Part shown: positions 48,726 through 55,871 of the stretch, in pieces | How positions within the stretch are numbered: the first letter of the stretch is position 1 | Layout of the letters: each line of letters begins with the position of its first letter | Assembly: GCA_005776585.1 (NCBI GenBank) | Contig: SXOX01000039.1 | Coordinates: 1-55,871 of the forward strand | Length of the DNA: 55,871 nt | Source of the DNA: Pseudomonadota bacterium | GTDB taxonomy: Bacteria; Myxococcota_A; UBA9042; GCA-2863065 | Reading direction: 5' to 3' | Notes under the pieces: generated by a model | What the model saw: only the letters and a program-made list of their open reading frames with translations | The model's database searches: none | What the model was told of the DNA's origin: nothing | Position numbers and translations under genes: made by a program

Positions 48726-50857
48726 GCGAACCCCAAGAGGCGGCCGCCCTGGTAGGTGACCAGAGCTGCCACCCACGCGAGCCCGTTCATGTACACGATC
48801 ATGACCAGGGGCCACTTCCAGGTCCCCGTCTCGCGACGCACGATGGCGACGGTGGCGAGGCACTGCATCGCGAGGACGAAGAACACCATGAGCGCCAGTC
48901 CGACGAGCGGCGAGAAGCGCGGGCGGCCGGTCTCCGGGTGGATGTCCCGTAGGAGGGCCTCGCGCAGGACCACGCTCTCGGCGTCGATCTCGGAGCCGAC
49001 GCCGTAGACCTGGCCGAGCGTGCTGACGAGCACCTCGCGGGCCGCGAAGCTCCCGATGAGCCCGATGCCGATGCGCCAGTCGAAGCCGAGCGGCGCGATC
49101 AGCGGCTCGACCGCGTGCCCCAGCGTGCCGGCCGCGCTGTGCTCGAGCTGATAGCGAGCCGCCTCGTGGGCATCAGCGGCCGCGGGGGGCTCGACGCGCG
49201 GGTAGGCCATGAGCGCCCAGAGGATGACGGAGAGCGTCACGATGGTGCGACCCGTCTGCGTGACGAAGACCTTGGCCCGCGACCACAGCGCGATGAGCAC
49301 CGAGCGCGGCGCGGGGAGCTTGTAGGTCGGCAGCTCGACGAGCAGCGGCGGCGTCGGCGCCTGGAGGACGGTGCGCTTGAGCAGCCAGGCGGTGCCGAAC
49401 GCGGCGGCGATGCCGAGGAAGTACATGGCGGTGACGACGAGCCCACCCACGGACAAGACACCCAGCACGGGCGGCGCGGAGGCAAAGACGGCCCCGATGA
49501 CCATCGTGTACACCGGAAGTCGGGCACTGCAGCTCATGAAGGGCGCGACGAGGGTCGTGACGAGCCGATCGCGCGGCGCCTCGATCGTGCGCGCGGCCAT
49601 GATGCCCGGGCTGGCGCAGGCAAACGACGAGAGCAGCGGCACGAACGCACGGCCGTGCAGGCCGACCCGGCGCATGACGCGATCGAGCAGCACCGCTGCG
49701 CGGGCCATGTAGCCCGTGTCCTCCAAGAGGGTGATGGCGAGGAACAACAGCAGGATCTGCGGGAGGAAGACCAGGACGTTGCCGACGCCGGCGAGGAGTC
49801 CCTGGACGAGCAGCTCCTTGAGCACGCCGTCGGGGAGCGCGGTACCGATCGCGGCGGCGGTCGCTTGGCTACCGCGCTCGACGAGGCCCATGAGCGGCTC
49901 GGCCCAGGTGAAGATCGCCTGAAACACGACCGACATGGCGAGGACGAAGAGGGCGAGGCCCCAGCGCGGGTGCGTGAGCACGCGGTCGATGCGGGTCGTC
50001 CAGTCGGGTGCGGCGGGGCCCGTACGTGACACCGCTTCGGCGACGAGGCGATCGACCTCGGCATAGCGCGCGACGATGACGCGCCGGTTGAAGGGCAGCC
50101 GGCTAGTCCCAACCTGCTCGGCCTCCGCGTCGAGCTGCGTCCGCACGCGGGCGATAGCGTCCCGCGCGGTGTCCGGCAGGGACGTGATGTGGGTCGGCTC
50201 CGAGGTCAGCAGCCACAGACACTCGCCGGCGGTCGCAGGTCGATTGGCCGTGCGCAGCGCCTCAGCGACCGTGTCGAGGACCGCGCGGTCACTCGTCAAT
50301 AGCGGTGGCGTGCGCGGCACCGGCGGCGTTGCGCGCCCGAGGCTCTCGATCGCCATGACCAGGGACGGGAGCCCCTCGCCGGTCGTGGCCACGACGGGGA
50401 TGACCGGGACGCCGAGCTCCCGTTCGAGGCGAGCCACGTCGATCGCGAGCCCGTGGTCGCGCGCGACGTCCATCATGTTGAGGGCCACGACCGTCGGTCG
50501 ACCGAGCTCGAGCACCTGAAGTACAAAGTACAGATTCCGAGGCAGGTTGGACGCGTCGGCGACGATGACGACCACGTCGGCGGGCGGGTCGTCGTAACCG
50601 CCCGTGAGCGCGGCGTGCGCGACCTCCTCCTCGGCAGAGCGGGCCGTGAGGCTGTAGCAGCCGGGGACGTCGACGAGCGCCACCTTGGCGCCGCTCGGGA
50701 GGGTCAGGCGGCCTTGACGCCGCTCGACGGTCACGCCCGGGTAGTTGGCCACCTTGGCGCGCGCACCCGAGAGGCGGTTGAAGATGGACGTCTTCCCCGT
50801 GTTCGGATTGCCGGCGAGCGCGACGAGCAGGGGACGGGAGGCAAGCGGCGGCGTCAT
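48722..50857 (-). CDS. feoB: Ferrous iron transporter FeoB
   Basis: 711 residues. The N-terminal G domain has G1 GNPNTGKTS, G3 DVPGC and G4 NMMD. The transmembrane part has two Gate-type repeats, with characteristic DTGYMARAAVLLDRVMRRVGL and SSFACASPGIMAARTI. FeoB moves Fe(II) across the inner membrane, driven or gated by nucleotide hydrolysis. Its ATG overlaps the feoA stop (ATGA), and its stop overlaps the start of the small Cys protein (GTGA), so the three are translated as a unit under the Fur-box-like site upstream of feoA. Confidence 0.93.
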   Translation of the reverse strand: MTPPLASRPLLVALAGNPNTGKTSIFNRLSGARAKVANYPGVTVERRQGRLTLPSGAKVALVDVPGCYSLTARSAEEEVAHAALTGGYDDPPADVVVIVADASNLPRNLYFVLQVLELGRPTVVALNMMDVARDHGLAIDVARLERELGVPVIPVVATTGEGLPSLVMAIESLGRATPPVPRTPPLLTSDRAVLDTVAEALRTANRPATAGECLWLLTSEPTHITSLPDTARDAIARVRTQLDAEAEQVGTSRLPFNRRVIVARYAEVDRLVAEAVSRTGPAAPDWTTRIDRVLTHPRWGLALFVLAMSVVFQAIFTWAEPLMGLVERGSQATAAAIGTALPDGVLKELLVQGLLAGVGNVLVFLPQILLLFLAITLLEDTGYMARAAVLLDRVMRRVGLHGRAFVPLLSSFACASPGIMAARTIEAPRDRLVTTLVAPFMSCSARLPVYTMVIGAVFASAPPVLGVLSVGGLVVTAMYFLGIAAAFGTAWLLKRTVLQAPTPPLLVELPTYKLPAPRSVLIALWSRAKVFVTQTGRTIVTLSVILWALMAYPRVEPPAAADAHEAARYQLEHSAAGTLGHAVEPLIAPLGFDWRIGIGLIGSFAAREVLVSTLGQVYGVGSEIDAESVVLREALLRDIHPETGRPRFSPLVGLALMVFFVLAMQCLATVAIVRRETGTWKWPLVMIVYMNGLAWVAALVTYQGGRLLGFA

Positions 50858-51075
50858 GCGTCGACCTCGATGGCCGCGGCCTCCGTGAGTCGGAGCGAGA
50901 GGCGAAAGCCGCGCACCTCGATCTGCATCGGGTGGCTCGCGCCGTGACGGGCCACGACCCGGATGGGCGCCCCGGGGACGAGACCGAGCTCCATCAGACG
51001 CTCTCCGGTGTCGCCGGGCGCGTGGATCCAGCGAATCGTAGTGGCAAGCGCGATGGGGACGTCGGCCAGGGTCAT
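50854..51075 (-). CDS. feoA: FeoA protein of the ferrous iron transport system
   Basis: 73 residues, an SH3-like domain with ERLMELGLVPGAPIRVV and a C-terminal LSLRLTEAAAIEV, standard for FeoA. It binds FeoB on the cytoplasmic side and is needed for uptake. The stop overlaps the feoB ATG. A Fur-box-like palindrome lies 28 bp upstream of the start (51103-51117), between this gene and the YqeY-like gene. Confidence 0.92.
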   Translation of the reverse strand: MTLADVPIALATTIRWIHAPGDTGERLMELGLVPGAPIRVVARHGASHPMQIEVRGFRLSLRLTEAAAIEVDA

Positions 51076-51102
51076 GGCGAAGCGAAGTCTATCGCATCTT
51101 AT

Positions 51103-51117
51103 TGAGAACGAGTATCA
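51103..51117. promoter_or_regulatory. Fur-box-like operator upstream of feoA
   Basis: TGAGAACGAGTATCA matches the 7-1-7 Fur consensus (TGATAAT-n-ATTATCA) at 11 of 14 arm positions. It lies 28 bp upstream of feoA in a 45-bp gap and could overlap its promoter, giving iron repression of feoAB by the adjacent fur. Confidence 0.65.
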
Positions 51118-51120
51118 GTT

Positions 51121-51588
51121 TCAGTCCAGCAGCGCCTCGGCGGCCGCGCGCACGAGCGCCGGATCGACCTGGTCCTTGTGCGTCTTCATGACGCCGCCCA
51201 TGACCTTGCCGATCTCCTTCTTGGACGTGGCGCCCGTCGCCGCGATGACGCTCGCGACGATGGCGCGCGTCTCCGCCTCACCGAGCCGCTTGGGGACGAA
51301 CTCCTCGAGGTAGCCGATCTCGAAGCGCAGCTTGTCCGCGAGCTCCTTGCCGCGGTCGCCGGCGGCGGTGAACTCCTCGAGCGCTTTGGTCATCTGCTTG
51401 ACGTAGGCGCTGATGAGCGTGACGTAGAGCGCGTCGTCGACGACGCCATTGAAACCCTTGGCGGTTCGGGCCTCGGTCACCTTGCCGCGAATCGCGCGCA
51501 CGACGTCGAGCACCGGCTGGTTCTTGTCTCGCATGGCGGACTTCAGTCGGTCGTTGAGGGTCGCTTCGATGGTGTTTTCAGCTGCCAT
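51121..51588 (-). CDS. GatB/YqeY-domain protein
   Basis: 155 residues; AGGAGG precedes the ATG. The YqeY-type helical protein is recognised from DRLKSAMRDKNQPVLDVVRAI at the start, a central LRFEIGYLEEFVPKRLGEAE, and the C-terminal GKVMGGVMKTHKDQVDPALVR. The tail is the GatB-type domain that binds tRNA in amidotransferases; free YqeY proteins have unsettled roles in tRNA-dependent steps. The gene ends just before the Fur-box-like site. Confidence 0.85.
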   Translation of the reverse strand: MAAENTIEATLNDRLKSAMRDKNQPVLDVVRAIRGKVTEARTAKGFNGVVDDALYVTLISAYVKQMTKALEEFTAAGDRGKELADKLRFEIGYLEEFVPKRLGEAETRAIVASVIAATGATSKKEIGKVMGGVMKTHKDQVDPALVRAAAEALLD

Positions 51589-51625
51589 GCTGGCCTCCTT
51601 CTGGTCGGGGCCCGCCTAGCACGTG

Positions 51626-51654
51626 TTGCGACGACGGTAAAGACTTGCTAGGTT
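51626..51654 (+). promoter_or_regulatory. Promoter of the PhaR-type gene, leaderless type
   Basis: TTGCGA (51626-51631), 17 bp, and TAGGTT (51649-51654), then 7 nt to GTG at 51662. No ribosome binding site is present. Confidence 0.5.
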
Positions 51655-51661
51655 CCGGCCC

Positions 51662-52216
51662 GTGCCGCGCACCATCAAGCGCTACGCGAATCGCAAGCTC
51701 TATGACACGGCACAAAGCTGTTACGTCACGCTCGACGAGATCGCTCGACTCGTCGAAGGTGGCGAAGAGGTCCGCATCATCGACAACGACACCAAGGATG
51801 ACCTCACGTCGGTCACCTTGGCGCAGATCGTCGTCGAAGCGGAGAAGAACAAGACCAAGCTCCTCCCGCTGCATACGCTGCGCGGCCTCGTTCAGAGCGG
51901 GGGAGAGCTGCTGGAGAAGACCATCGCTCGACCCGTCCAGAACCTGCGCCAGGAGACCGGCAAGCGCGTCACGCTCGCTCGGGAGGCCGTGAGCCGCACC
52001 GAGGACGAGACCCGCGAGCGCGTCTCCCAGCTCGTTGGCTCCACGCAGCGCTCCTGGGAGGACTTTCAAAGGCGGGTGGACGAGCGCGTCAAGACCGTCG
52101 TCTCGACCATGGTCCCCGGTCGCGCCGCGCAAGACGAGGTCCAGCTCCTCCGTGATCGCGTCGAGGTGCTCGAGGCCCGGCTCGCCGCGCTCGAAGCGCA
52201 GAAGGGCAACGGCTAA
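51662..52216 (+). CDS. PhaR-type (polyhydroxyalkanoate regulator) DNA-binding protein
   Basis: 184 residues from GTG 51662. The N-terminal PHB/PHA accumulation regulator domain is clear (TIKRYANRKLYDTAQSCYVTLDEIA, split here at residue 14: IKRYANRKLYDT). The C-terminal half is a long coiled coil (about 100-180) with LLRDRVEVLEARLAALEAQK. In PHA-producing bacteria such proteins bind granules and repress phasin genes; no PHA synthase or phasin lies in this window. The stop overlaps the next gene's start (TAATG), linking it to an outer-membrane barrel. Confidence 0.8.
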   Translation: MPRTIKRYANRKLYDTAQSCYVTLDEIARLVEGGEEVRIIDNDTKDDLTSVTLAQIVVEAEKNKTKLLPLHTLRGLVQSGGELLEKTIARPVQNLRQETGKRVTLAREAVSRTEDETRERVSQLVGSTQRSWEDFQRRVDERVKTVVSTMVPGRAAQDEVQLLRDRVEVLEARLAALEAQKGNG

Positions 52217-53013
52217 TGCACCGCGTCGCTAGCTTGAGCCTCGCCCTGGGGCTGTGCGCGTCGACAGCGTCGGCGCAGTACGAGCCGCGGCTCGGCGCGG
52301 TCCGACTGGAGCAAAATGGAGCCAAGGTCGTCGACATCGAGAGCTTCCGAGCCCTCGCGCGCGATCTGGGGCACCTCGTCGCGCCCAAGGGCGTTGGCCC
52401 GGCGAGCACGACGGGCTCCCACGGGTTCGACATCGGGCTCGCGGTGCCGGTCTCCTTCATCGACGCGACCAGCAGCCAGTGGTCCAAGGCCGTCACCGAC
52501 GCGCCGGGCACGCTCCAGGCCATCCAGCTCAACGTGAGAAAGGGCCTGCCGCTCAGCTTCGAGCTCGGGGCCACGCTCGCGTACGTGGCCAAGACGGGCG
52601 TCTCGTCGCTCGGAGCCAGCCTCAAATGGGCATACGAGGGCTATCACAAGTACGGGCCCGACATCGCGGTACGGGTCGGCTTCTCGGGGATGTTTGGCGC
52701 GCGCGACCTGTCCGTGCTGGTCATCGACACCGGGCTGCTGCTCTCCAAGGCCTTCGGCGTCAACGGCGTGCTCACGCTCACGCCGTACGCCGGCTACATC
52801 ATCGCCATCACCCGAGCCTCGAGCACGCTCGTCGGCTCTCTCACCGGCACCAGCGACCGGCCGGAGAAGTTCGTCATCCCGCTCGAGACCATCGCCGTAC
52901 ACCACGGCGCGCTCGGCCTTCGGCTGGACGCGGCACATGCCTTCGTCAACCTCGAGCTCTTGCTGACCGGCGGGATCCAGTCGTTCACCAGCCAGGTCGG
53001 CGCCTCCTTCTAG
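52216..53013 (+). CDS. Outer-membrane beta-barrel-like protein
   Basis: 265 residues; the ATG overlaps the PhaR-type stop (TAATG). A Sec signal peptide ends STASA. The mature part alternates short beta strands (LSFELGATLAYV, GPDIAVRVGFSGMF, LTLTPYAGYIIAI, VNLELLLTGGIQSF) and ends in Phe, the terminal residue expected for BAM-assembled barrels. No family is recognised. It may form a small channel or surface protein. Coupling to a PhaR-type regulator is unexplained. Confidence 0.65.
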   Translation: MHRVASLSLALGLCASTASAQYEPRLGAVRLEQNGAKVVDIESFRALARDLGHLVAPKGVGPASTTGSHGFDIGLAVPVSFIDATSSQWSKAVTDAPGTLQAIQLNVRKGLPLSFELGATLAYVAKTGVSSLGASLKWAYEGYHKYGPDIAVRVGFSGMFGARDLSVLVIDTGLLLSKAFGVNGVLTLTPYAGYIIAITRASSTLVGSLTGTSDRPEKFVIPLETIAVHHGALGLRLDAAHAFVNLELLLTGGIQSFTSQVGASF

Positions 53014-53037
53014 CCATCTACGGAAACGGGGTCACTC

Positions 53038-54072
53038 ATGGGCCACCTTCTCATCGACGCCGCGCTCGGCCGGCCGGTTCCACGTACGCCGATCTGGATC
53101 ATGCGCCAGGCCGGTCGCTACTTGCCGGAGTATCAGGCGGTCCGGTCTCAGCTCTCGTTCCTGGAGCTCTGCAAGTCGCCGGATCGCGCCGCTGAGGTGT
53201 CGCTCCAGCCGGTGGACATCCTGGGCGTGGACGACGCGATCATCTTCTCGGACATCCTGATCCCGCTCGAGGGCATGGGCATGAACCTCGTGTTCGACGA
53301 GGGCAAGGGCCCGCTGCTGTCGGACCCGATTCGCAGCCGTGCCGACGTCGGGCGGCTCACGCCCTACGATGCGATCCGCGACAACGGCTACTTGCCGGAC
53401 GCGATCCGCGTGCTCGTACGGGAGCTCGGAGGCCGCGTGCCCGTCATCGGCTTCGCTGGCGCGCCCTATACACTGGCCTGCTATGCTGTCGAGGGCAAGA
53501 CGGGCAAGCAGTTCGCGCGCACCAAGGCGTTCATGCTCTCCGATCCCGAGGGCTTTCGGGCGTTGCTGGGCCGCCTCGCGGACGCCGTGGCCGACCTGCT
53601 GACGGCCCAGATCGAGGCGGGTGCCTCGATGGTCCAGCTCTTCGATACCTGGGCCGGCGACCTCGCACCGGAGCAGTTTCGGGCCTTTGCGCTCCCGTTT
53701 GCGGTCGAGGTCATCCGCAAGGTGCGCCGACCGGACGTACCGTTCGTGTACTTCGTCAACGGCGTCGCGGGCAAGCTCCACGAGCTTCAGGGATGCGGCG
53801 CCACGATGCTGGGCATCGACTGGCGCATCGGCCTCGACGAGGTGCGGAGCGTGTACGGTCCCACGATGCCGCTCCAGGGCAACCTCGATCCGTGCACGCT
53901 CTACGCGCCACCCGAGGCCATCGAGGAGCAGGTCGCGCGTGTCCTCGCCGAGAACGCCGGCGGTCCGCACGTGTTCAACCTGGGCCACGGCGTGCTCCCG
54001 GACATCCCGGTCGCGCACGTCAAGCACCTCGTCGACTGCGTCAAGCGCCTGTCCGTGCGCGGCGACTCTTAG
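53038..54072 (+). CDS. hemE: Uroporphyrinogen decarboxylase HemE
   Basis: 344 residues. The N-terminal signature IWIMRQAGRYLPEY, the FAGAPYTLACY segment, a metal-free active site with SMVQLFDTWAGDL, and the end GPHVFNLGHGVLPDIP identify HemE. It removes four carboxyls from uroporphyrinogen III to give coproporphyrinogen III, in the cytoplasm, on the way to haem. The start has only a weak ribosome binding site (ACGGGG). Its last four bases overlap the stop of the small DUF5989 gene on the other strand. Confidence 0.93.
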   Translation: MGHLLIDAALGRPVPRTPIWIMRQAGRYLPEYQAVRSQLSFLELCKSPDRAAEVSLQPVDILGVDDAIIFSDILIPLEGMGMNLVFDEGKGPLLSDPIRSRADVGRLTPYDAIRDNGYLPDAIRVLVRELGGRVPVIGFAGAPYTLACYAVEGKTGKQFARTKAFMLSDPEGFRALLGRLADAVADLLTAQIEAGASMVQLFDTWAGDLAPEQFRAFALPFAVEVIRKVRRPDVPFVYFVNGVAGKLHELQGCGATMLGIDWRIGLDEVRSVYGPTMPLQGNLDPCTLYAPPEAIEEQVARVLAENAGGPHVFNLGHGVLPDIPVAHVKHLVDCVKRLSVRGDS

Positions 54073-54248
54073 AACACGGTATAGATGAACGGCGCGAGCG
54101 CGCTCGACTCGGTGAGCACGGCAATCGCGCCAAGCCCGAGCAGGATGAGCAGCATCGGGGCCAGCCACCACTTCTTGCGGACGCGCAGGTAGCTCCAGAC
54201 CTCGCGCACCATGCTGTCGTTGTGGCGGCGCCGCTGAGGCTCACTCAT
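54069..54248 (-). CDS. DUF5989-type small membrane protein
   Basis: 59 residues, starting inside the last codons of the upstream lipoprotein gene (8-bp overlap with its end). The sequence has a basic N-terminus, then REVWSYLRVRKKWWLAPM, one membrane helix (LLILLGLGAIAVL), and ends SSALAPFIYTVF. This is the DUF5989/SxtK-like miniprotein pattern, usually found beside carbamoyltransferases and SGNH hydrolases in biosynthetic clusters, which are absent here. Role unknown. It is convergent with hemE, overlapping its stop codon. Confidence 0.8.
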   Translation of the reverse strand: MSEPQRRRHNDSMVREVWSYLRVRKKWWLAPMLLILLGLGAIAVLTESSALAPFIYTVF

Positions 54249-55665
54249 CGCAGTACCCTCCCGCGGAGCCGGGGATGGCCACGCAGTTGGCCGCGGCTCC
54301 GGTGTCGCACGTGGCGTGGGCTGCGTCCTTGGGGTCGCAGATCGGCCGACACGCGCTCACGAGACAATATAGGCCGGGTACGCAGGCACCGGCCTTGTCG
54401 CACTTGCCGCCCTTGGGTACGGTGCCCTTGGGTAGGCACACGTCGCCCTTGTCGGTCGAGTAGCAGCCCTTCGTCGCGTCCTTGCAGTCCTGCGCGACCA
54501 CGTTGCACGGATCGGCCGGCGGCCCCGGATCGTTGCACAGGCCCACGGCCGGCAGGTCGGGGACCGCGTTGCAGGTGAGCCAGGCCTGCGAGCCACACGT
54601 CGGCTGGGCCGGAGCCTTCGGATCGCAGACCTTGACGCACTTGCCCCCGGCGCATGCCAGGCCCTTCTTGCACGCGGTGTGCTGCTGGCACGCGTCGCCC
54701 GCGTTTTGGGCACCCTGCGGCAGACACACCATGCCGTGGGAGCCGGCGAGGTAGCAGCCCTTCCCCGAGTCCTGGCAGTCCTGCGCCACGAGATCGCAGG
54801 TCGGAGGGGGGTTCTTGGGCTCGTAGCACGCGCCGTAGGGGCCGCTCGCCTTGGCCGTGTAGAGCTTGCCCGTGCAGGCCGTGTCGCATGCGGAGGACGC
54901 CGCAGGGTCGACGTTGCAGAGCGCGCCGCAGATAAGGGCGCCGGCGTCATCCTTGACGCAGGCTAGCCCACCAACGCAGTCGCTGGTCTTGGTGCAGGTG
55001 GCGCCCTGCTTCCCAGCGCCGGTCGCGGCCATGCATAGGCCGCCCTCGCCCTCGAGGTAGCAGGTCTCGCTGGCGCCGCAGCCCGCGTCGGGGGTGAGCG
55101 GCTCACAGAGCGCATGGGCCTCGCCGCACGCGGTCGGCTTACCGGGAACGCCGGCGATCGTGTCGCACGCCGCCACCGCCGTGCCGCCCTCGGAGCAGTC
55201 GACGGGATCGACGCAGAAGCGCCGGCACTTGCCCTGGACGCACGCGCCCTCGGCGCACCACGGGCCCTTGGTGTGGTCGCACGTCCCGCCCTTGCTCACG
55301 TCGCCCTTGGCGCGGCAGTCGATGACCGTCTTGGTCCCGTCATTGAAGATCGTGCAGACGTCCCCGGCCGCGCAGCCCGAGTCGCACTGGGGGTAGGGGT
55401 TGCAGCGCGCACCGACGGGCGCAGGAAACACGCACTTCGGCGGGCCCGTGACCTCCTTGCCCGCGTCCGTCGCTGCCGGCGTATCGCCCGCCTTGGCGAC
55501 GTCCGACGCGGCATCGGAGCCGGTCGCGCTGCCCAGGTCGGTCGTGGTGTTCGCTGGCGTGGTCGCCGTCGCTTCGGACTTCGAGCAGCCGACCAACAGC
55601 GCGAGTGAAGCGACAAGGGCGCCCGGAAGGAGGCAGTTTTCGAGACGTGCGCGTGTGAAAAGCAT
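54241..55665 (-). CDS. Cys-rich lipoprotein
   Basis: 474 residues; the signal ends LLVGC (Cys27), then a Thr/Ala/Asp linker. The remaining approximately 400 residues hold more than 50 cysteines in short repeats (for example CNVVAQDCKDATKGCY and CDLVAQDCQDSGKGCY, which are near-duplicates, each followed by VCLP). The architecture matches the lipoprotein at 7153 but the repeats differ. It should be an outer-membrane, disulfide-rich surface protein of unknown ligand. A TTGCCT-17-TACGGT promoter ends 6 nt before the ATG, and no ribosome binding site is seen. Confidence 0.82.
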   Translation of the reverse strand: MLFTRARLENCLLPGALVASLALLVGCSKSEATATTPANTTTDLGSATGSDAASDVAKAGDTPAATDAGKEVTGPPKCVFPAPVGARCNPYPQCDSGCAAGDVCTIFNDGTKTVIDCRAKGDVSKGGTCDHTKGPWCAEGACVQGKCRRFCVDPVDCSEGGTAVAACDTIAGVPGKPTACGEAHALCEPLTPDAGCGASETCYLEGEGGLCMAATGAGKQGATCTKTSDCVGGLACVKDDAGALICGALCNVDPAASSACDTACTGKLYTAKASGPYGACYEPKNPPPTCDLVAQDCQDSGKGCYLAGSHGMVCLPQGAQNAGDACQQHTACKKGLACAGGKCVKVCDPKAPAQPTCGSQAWLTCNAVPDLPAVGLCNDPGPPADPCNVVAQDCKDATKGCYSTDKGDVCLPKGTVPKGGKCDKAGACVPGLYCLVSACRPICDPKDAAHATCDTGAAANCVAIPGSAGGYCDE

Positions 55666-55671
55666 GCCGGA

Positions 55672-55700
55672 ACCGTACCCAACCCCTATCGCGGAGGCAA
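55672..55700 (-). promoter_or_regulatory. Promoter of the Cys-rich lipoprotein gene, leaderless type
   Basis: On the minus strand TTGCCT (55700-55695), 17 bp, and TACGGT (55677-55672) end 6 nt before the ATG at 55665. The spacing and lack of a Shine-Dalgarno sequence match the fur and vapB promoters. Confidence 0.55.
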
Positions 55701-55813
55701 ACGGCTTGATCTATACTTGTGGTGAAGCCCGTCCTGCACGTCGCATGCCTGCGGCGCTCGCGGAGGCGTGGTCGTCTCTGCGCACTGCGGTCTCCAGGAG
55801 CGGTTCCAAGTCG

Positions 55814-55871
55814 ATGCAGCTCAAGCAATATCTGAAGCTCAGCCAGCAGCTCGTCATGACGCCGCAGCTCC
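55814..55871 (+). CDS. rpoN: RNA polymerase sigma-54 factor, N-terminal fragment
   Basis: The first 19 codons lie at the right edge and read MQLKQYLKLSQQLVMTPQL. This is the conserved Gln/Leu-rich region I of RpoN, which inhibits open complex formation until an AAA+ activator acts. The gene continues outside the window. AGGAG lies about 14 nt upstream of the ATG, somewhat far. Sigma-54 and its enhancer-binding proteins are prominent in myxobacteria. Confidence 0.85.
   Translation, partial: MQLKQYLKLSQQLVMTPQL

Overview
The window looks like chromosomal DNA from a high-GC, Gram-negative, predatory- or gliding-type member of the Myxococcota. This is inferred from content; no 16S or other rRNA gene is present. 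Supporting evidence: two proteins built like Myxococcus GltJ/AgmX (zinc ribbon and/or GYF domain, membrane helix, AgmX/TonB-like C-terminus), a giant protein with 15 MopE-type repeats and a MYXO-CTERM-like tail, an FHA-kinase, an FHA-ABC transporter, and many Cys-rich lipoproteins with acidic/Ser/Thr linkers. I see no tRNA, rRNA, CRISPR array, IS element, prophage or replication origin.

Layout. 1-6.8 kb: start of an unknown protein, a LysM lipoprotein, a signal-peptidase-like membrane protein divergent from a CPBP protease and a small membrane protein, then a coupled pair (GltJ-like zinc-ribbon/GYF/TonB-type protein and a small secreted protein). 7.1-17.6 kb: Cys-rich lipoprotein, FHA-zinc-ribbon-Ser/Thr kinase, and the 2155-residue MopE-repeat surface protein. 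17.5-23.8 kb (minus): DUF1501 Tat protein, lipoprotein with a haem-c-like CxxCH and a somatomedin-B domain, methyltransferase, then a Cys-rich lipoprotein broken by a frameshift. 24.1-30.0 kb: a polysaccharide/glycan locus of two convergent operons (methyltransferase + GT4; GT4 + flippase + GT-C-like membrane protein). 30.0-31.6 kb: VOC protein and a vapBC pair. 31.6-38.6 kb: lipoproteins, an IgGFc-binding-type protein, a two-domain alpha carbonic anhydrase lipoprotein, and an FHA-ABC transporter. 38.6-45.7 kb: acyl-CoA dehydrogenase, agmatinase-family enzyme, esterase-like lipoprotein, PduO cobalamin adenosyltransferase, lamin-tail protein, KhpA RNA-binding protein and a second GYF protein. 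45.8-51.1 kb: two divergent lipoproteins, an isochorismatase-like hydrolase, Fur and the feoA-feoB-small Cys protein operon. 51.1-55.9 kb: YqeY-like protein, PhaR-type regulator, outer-membrane barrel, HemE, DUF5989 miniprotein, Cys-rich lipoprotein and the start of rpoN.

Regulation. The most coherent pattern I find is a vegetative-type promoter (TTGnnn, 17 bp, TAnnnT) whose -10 box ends only 6-7 nt before the start codon of several genes that lack a Shine-Dalgarno sequence. This predicts leaderless mRNAs for fur, vapB, a PhaR-type regulator, the FHA-ABC gene, a Cys-rich lipoprotein and others. Inside operons, ATGA/GTGA/TAATG stop-start overlaps are the rule.

Many products are envelope proteins (roughly a third are predicted lipoproteins). 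The window appears to be mainly cell-surface and signalling functions interleaved with single housekeeping genes (hemE, feoAB, fur, rpoN, khpA, pduO).
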